A stretch of DNA of 7,543 nucleotides from DATBDM01 sp034664425. Its GTDB lineage: Bacteria; Actinomycetota; Thermoleophilia; Solirubrobacterales; Solirubrobacteraceae. Below, piece after piece: positions 5,117-7,543 of this stretch. Below the pieces are notes generated by a model, which made no database searches, was not told where the DNA came from, and saw only the letters and a list, made by a program, of their open reading frames with translations. Location of the stretch: contig JAXDHR010000034.1 of the NCBI GenBank assembly GCA_034664425.1, positions 1 through 7,543 of the forward strand. Direction: 5' to 3'. The translations under genes and the position numbers were made by a program. Within the stretch, counting starts at the first letter, position 1. Each line of letters opens with the position of its first letter.

Positions 5117-5773
5117 GTGCTCGTCCTGCTGCCGCCCTCGGAGGGAAAGACCACACCGCGCCGAGGCCGCCCGGTCGATCTCGCCGCGCTGGCGCATCCC
5201 GAGCTCACCGCCGCGCGCCAGGCGGTGCTGCGCGCGCTGCCGGACGGCGACGCGCTGCTGCGTGCGCCCGCGGCGCGCGCGTCGGCGGTCTACAGCGGCG
5301 TGCTGTACCAGTACCTCGGGCTGCCCGAGCTGCCGCTGCGTGCGCGCCGCCGGGTCCTGATCTTCAGCGCCCTGTGGGGCGTGCTCGCGCCCGACGACCG
5401 GATCCCGGCCTACAAGCTGCCGATCGACGCGAAGCTGCCGCGGATCGGCGGCCTGGCGGCGCACTGGCGCGGGCCCCTGCGCGAGACGCTCCCCGACGGC
5501 GGGCTGGTCGTCGACCTGCGCTCGGGCGGCTACGCCGCGGCGTGGCGGCCGCGCCGGGGCGCCGTGCTCGGCGTGCGGGCGTTCGTCGAGCGGGGCGGCG
5601 AGCGCATCCCGGTCTCGCACATGGTCAAGGCCACGCGGGGAGCGGTCGCACGGATCGCGCTCTGCGCGAGCCCGCCGCCGCGCACGCCGTCGGCGGTCGC
5701 CGCGCTGGTGGCGGCGAGCGGGCGCGAGGTCGAGCTCAGGCCGGGCACGCTGGACGTGATCGAACGCGGCTGA
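5117..5773 (+). CDS. yaaA: YaaA family (DUF328/UPF0246) peroxide-stress protein
   Basis: A 218-residue protein opening with the family hallmark 'MLVLLPPSEGKT' and continuing with 'VYSGVLYQYLGL', 'LIFSALWGVLAPDDRIPAYK', 'GGLAAHWRGPL', 'VVDLRSGGYAAAWRP' and 'VSHMVKATRGAVAR', the conserved blocks of YaaA proteins. E. coli YaaA is induced under OxyR and limits free iron and Fenton damage during peroxide stress; its fold includes a DNA-binding-like region. At 218 residues it is shorter than E. coli YaaA (258) but has no visible break. The start is the GTG at 5117, placed exactly at the M-L-V-L-L-P-P-S-E motif, with a TAGGCT box 9 bases upstream. It is divergent from an aldehyde-detoxifying reductase and followed 19 bp later by a hydrolase, probably in one transcript. 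Confidence 0.9.
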   Translation: MLVLLPPSEGKTTPRRGRPVDLAALAHPELTAARQAVLRALPDGDALLRAPAARASAVYSGVLYQYLGLPELPLRARRRVLIFSALWGVLAPDDRIPAYKLPIDAKLPRIGGLAAHWRGPLRETLPDGGLVVDLRSGGYAAAWRPRRGAVLGVRAFVERGGERIPVSHMVKATRGAVARIALCASPPPRTPSAVAALVAASGREVELRPGTLDVIERG

Positions 5774-5780
5774 GGCGTGC

Positions 5781-5785
5781 GAGGA
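5781..5785 (+). promoter_or_regulatory. Shine-Dalgarno-like GAGGA before the dienelactone hydrolase gene
   Basis: GAGGA ends 7 bases before the ATG at 5793, a normal ribosome-binding spacing, and supports this start for a gene inside a yaaA-led operon. The overlapping GAGGAT, 6 bases before the ATG, also resembles the -10-like start elements of this window, so an internal leaderless promoter is an alternative. Confidence 0.45.
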
Positions 5786-5792
5786 TCCGGGC

Positions 5793-6569
5793 ATGTGCTT
5801 CGACGCCGACTCCCTCCCGCCCATCCCGCCGATCGCCGGCGCCGCGGTCGCGCACGAGGATCTCGTCCTGCAGGCGCCCGACGGCAACCGCTTCGCGGCC
5901 TTCGACGCGGTTCCCGAGGACCACATCGGCACCGGCGTCGTCGTCCTCCCGGACGTCCGCGGGCTCTACCGCTTCTACGAGGAGCTCGCGCTGCGCTTTG
6001 CCGAGCGCGGCGTGCGGGCGCTGGCGATCGACTACTTCGGCCGCACCGCCGGGGTCGAGAAGCGCGGGGACGATTGGGACTACGCGCCGCACGTGGCCCA
6101 GACCCGCCAGAAGACGCTGCAGGCCGACATCGGCGCCGCCGTGCACCGGCTGCGCACCCCCGAGGGCGGCGACTGCCGCGCCGTGTTCACCGTCGGCTTC
6201 TGCTTCGGCGGGTCGACGTCGTGGCTCGCCGCGGCGAGCGGCCACGGCCTCTCCGGTGCGGTCGGCTTCTACGGCCGGCCCGGCCCGCGCAACGACGAGC
6301 CCGGCGCGCGCGACCGGGCGAGCGACATGCACGGCACCCCGATCCTCGGCTTGATGGGCGGTGCCGACCCGGCGATCCCGCCGGCCGACATCGCGAACTT
6401 CGAGGCGGCGCTCGCCGACGCCGAGGTCGAGAACGAGTTCGTCCTCTACGAGGGCGCCCCGCACTCGTTCTTCGACCGCAAGTACGAGGAGTTCGCCGAG
6501 GCCTCCGAGGACGCCTGGCTGCGGACCCTCGGCTTCATCGCGCACCACGGCGGCCAGGATCCGCGGTAG
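5793..6569 (+). CDS. Dienelactone hydrolase family protein (alpha/beta hydrolase)
   Basis: A 258-residue soluble alpha/beta hydrolase. The nucleophile motif 'GFCFGG' places Cys137 at the nucleophilic elbow, as in dienelactone hydrolases, where Cys replaces the usual Ser. Asp192 ('MGGADPAIP') and His224 ('YEGAPHSFFDRKYEEF') complete the Cys-Asp-His triad. The oxyanion/strand region 'VVVLPDVRGLYRFYEELALRFAERG' carries Asp54 where classical ClcD/TfdE enzymes have Glu in 'QEIFG', so its substrate may differ from chlorocatechol dienelactone. Family members hydrolyse lactones and esters, classically in aromatic degradation; no other catechol-pathway genes lie nearby. The ATG at 5793 has a good GAGGA 7 bases upstream and follows the yaaA stop by 19 bp, so co-transcription is likely. 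The specific substrate is unknown. Confidence 0.9.
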   Translation: MCFDADSLPPIPPIAGAAVAHEDLVLQAPDGNRFAAFDAVPEDHIGTGVVVLPDVRGLYRFYEELALRFAERGVRALAIDYFGRTAGVEKRGDDWDYAPHVAQTRQKTLQADIGAAVHRLRTPEGGDCRAVFTVGFCFGGSTSWLAAASGHGLSGAVGFYGRPGPRNDEPGARDRASDMHGTPILGLMGGADPAIPPADIANFEAALADAEVENEFVLYEGAPHSFFDRKYEEFAEASEDAWLRTLGFIAHHGGQDPR

Positions 6570-6617
6570 ATGGTCTAGCGGCAACCGCGCTTGCCGGAAC
6601 ACCCATATCCATCTGCT
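6565..6617 (+). promoter_or_regulatory. Two-stem RNA-like structure in the hydrolase/mreB gap
   Basis: An outer stem GGTAGATGG (6565-6573) pairs with CCATCTGCT (6609-6617), nine pairs including two G-U type wobbles in RNA. It encloses a perfect hairpin CGGCAA-CCGCGC-TTGCCG (6579-6596). The structure spans the hydrolase stop codon and ends 3 bases before the first possible mreB GTG. No T-run follows the inner hairpin. It could be a terminator for the yaaA-hydrolase transcript, a 5' leader element of mreB, or chance. I see no convincing -10/-35 pair for mreB in the gap. Confidence 0.35.
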
Positions 6618-6620
6618 TGA

Positions 6621-7543
6621 GTGGGCGCGGTGCCCCTCGCCGGACGGAACCGACGCCGCTGGTCCCTGTCCGCCGTACGTCCGGTCGGCGACATGGCGAT
6701 CGACCTGGGCACCGCGAACACCGTCGTCTACGTCCGCGGCCGCGGCATCGTGCTCTCCGAGCCGTCCGTCGTGGCCATCGACCAACAGACGAACGAGGTC
6801 CATGCCGTCGGGGCCGACGCCCAGCGGATGATCGGCCGCACGCCGGCAACGATCTCCGCCGACCGGCCGCTGCGCCACGGCGTGATCGCCGACTTCGACG
6901 TCTGCGAGGCGATGCTGCGCCAGTTCGTCGACAAGGTGCTGACGAGCCGCTTCAGCCGCCCGCGGCTGATCATGTGCGCCCCGTCGGGCATCACCGACGT
7001 CGAGCGCCGCGCCGTCGAAGAGGCCGCGCGGTCGGCCGGGGCGCGCGAGGTGCACCTGATCGAGGAGTCGCTGGCCGCCGCGATCGGCTCGGGCATGGAG
7101 ATCGCCGAGCCGGTCGGGCGCATGGTCGTCGACGTCGGCGGCGGCACGACCGAGGTCGCGGTGATCTCGCTCGGCTCGATCGTCGTGGCGCGCTCCCTGC
7201 GGACGGGCGGCTATGACCTCGACGACGCGATCTCGACCCACCTGCGGCTCGAGCACCGGATGGCGATCGGCACGCAGAGCGCCGAGCAGATCAAGCTGGC
7301 GATCGCCTCCGCCGAGCCGCTGCCGGAGGAGCTGCGCACCCGCATCCGCGGCCGTGACCTGATGTCGGGCCTGCCGCGCGAGCTCGAGCTCGACTCGATC
7401 GAGGTCCGTGCCGCCATCGAGCCCGCGCTCGCCGCGATCTGCGAGGCGGTGCACGACACGCTCGAGGAGACGCCGCCCGAGCTGGCCGCGGACATCACCA
7501 AGGAGGGCATCCTGCTCGCCGGCGGCGGCTCGCTGCTGCGCGG
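6621..7543 (+). CDS. mreB: MreB-family rod-shape actin homologue (3' end beyond window)
   Basis: 307 codons are visible, open to the right edge. Actin-fold motifs: phosphate-1 'DLGTANTVVYVRGRGIVLSE' (from residue 28), 'GVIADFDVCEAMLRQFV', 'IEESLAAAIGSG' (Glu148-Glu149), phosphate-2 'VVDVGGGTTEVAVISLGSIV' (Asp171), and 'GILLAGGGSLLRG' (adenosine region) at the edge. MreB forms ATP-dependent membrane-associated filaments that steer cell-wall synthesis. The common 'EEPMAAAIG' reads 'EESLAAAIG' here, and the middle is fairly divergent ('EHRMAIGTQSAEQIKLAIAS'), so a second MreB-like paralogue is possible. The start is uncertain: TGA at 6618 bounds the frame, GTG at 6621 or 6630 gives a basic 22-24-residue lead (R-N-R-R-R-W), and ATG at 6693 would leave almost nothing before the first strand. 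I prefer the GTG starts. mreC/mreD would be expected to the right but are not visible. Confidence 0.93.
   Translation, partial: MGAVPLAGRNRRRWSLSAVRPVGDMAIDLGTANTVVYVRGRGIVLSEPSVVAIDQQTNEVHAVGADAQRMIGRTPATISADRPLRHGVIADFDVCEAMLRQFVDKVLTSRFSRPRLIMCAPSGITDVERRAVEEAARSAGAREVHLIEESLAAAIGSGMEIAEPVGRMVVDVGGGTTEVAVISLGSIVVARSLRTGGYDLDDAISTHLRLEHRMAIGTQSAEQIKLAIASAEPLPEELRTRIRGRDLMSGLPRELELDSIEVRAAIEPALAAICEAVHDTLEETPPELAADITKEGILLAGGGSLLR

Noticed and set aside
5090..5932. In-frame upstream extension of the aldo/keto reductase to a 622-residue protein
   Set aside because: The extra sequence is antisense to yaaA and low complexity, whereas the family begins a few residues before 'YRRCGRSGL', matching the ATG at 5089.
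6567..6617. tRNA-like string 'TGGTCTAGCGGC' after the hydrolase stop
   Set aside because: It resembles a tRNA D-arm, but no acceptor stem, anticodon arm, or GTTCRANYC T-arm can be placed around it.
5736..7454. A 572-codon open frame on the minus strand, antisense to the hydrolase and mreB
   Set aside because: The composition is a mirror of the sense codons (Arg, Asp, Val, His rich), no domain is recognisable, and it runs through two well-supported genes.

Overview
The window is very GC-rich and densely coded. Codon third positions are almost all G or C, and gene starts look leaderless, with a TAnnnT-like -10 box 6-9 bases before ATG/GTG. Together with the gene content (DUF2277, DUF5519-type luciferase-family protein, actinobacterial HAMP kinase/OmpR pair, MreB in a high-GC genome), this suggests an actinobacterium. 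I infer class Thermoleophilia (Solirubrobacterales type), but no rRNA or marker is present to prove it. I see no mobile element, CRISPR array, tRNA or rRNA, and no gene-free stretch above about 75 bp.

Layout. (a) 3295 down to 1, minus strand: a tightly packed operon encoding an OmpR-family response regulator, a membrane sensor histidine kinase, an exported LolA/RseB-fold-like protein, and the first 25 codons of an ABC transporter ATPase that runs off the left edge. Gene junctions are 3 bp, 2 bp and a 4-bp overlap. It reads as an envelope-stress or export module in which a two-component system makes its own exported partner and an ABC transporter. (b) 3371-3643, plus strand: a small DUF2277 protein, divergent from the operon across a 75-bp promoter region. 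(c) 3673-3999, minus: a DUF5519 (luciferase-family) small protein, convergent with DUF2277; hairpin-forming sequence lies at the junction. (d) 4064-5089, minus: a YghZ/GpR-type aldo/keto reductase. (e) 5117-5773, plus: a YaaA-family peroxide-stress protein, divergent from the reductase with only 27 bp between the two start codons. (f) 5793-6569, plus: a dienelactone-hydrolase-family enzyme 19 bp behind yaaA. (g) 6621 to the right edge, plus: an MreB-family actin homologue, 3' end outside the window.

How they fit together. Genes d-f resemble a small carbonyl/peroxide detoxification group (aldehyde or methylglyoxal reduction, iron/peroxide protection, ester or lactone hydrolysis). That link is inferred from families and adjacency. 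The most distinctive features are non-coding: a nearly identical 16-base start element before the DUF2277 and DUF5519 genes; back-to-back -10 boxes sharing two bases between the reductase and yaaA; a 14-bp perfect palindrome upstream of DUF5519; a 20-bp perfect palindrome in the last codons of DUF2277; and a two-stem structure filling the gap before mreB. I found no clearly new multi-gene system; the best candidate for novelty is the two-component/LolA-like/ABC operon.
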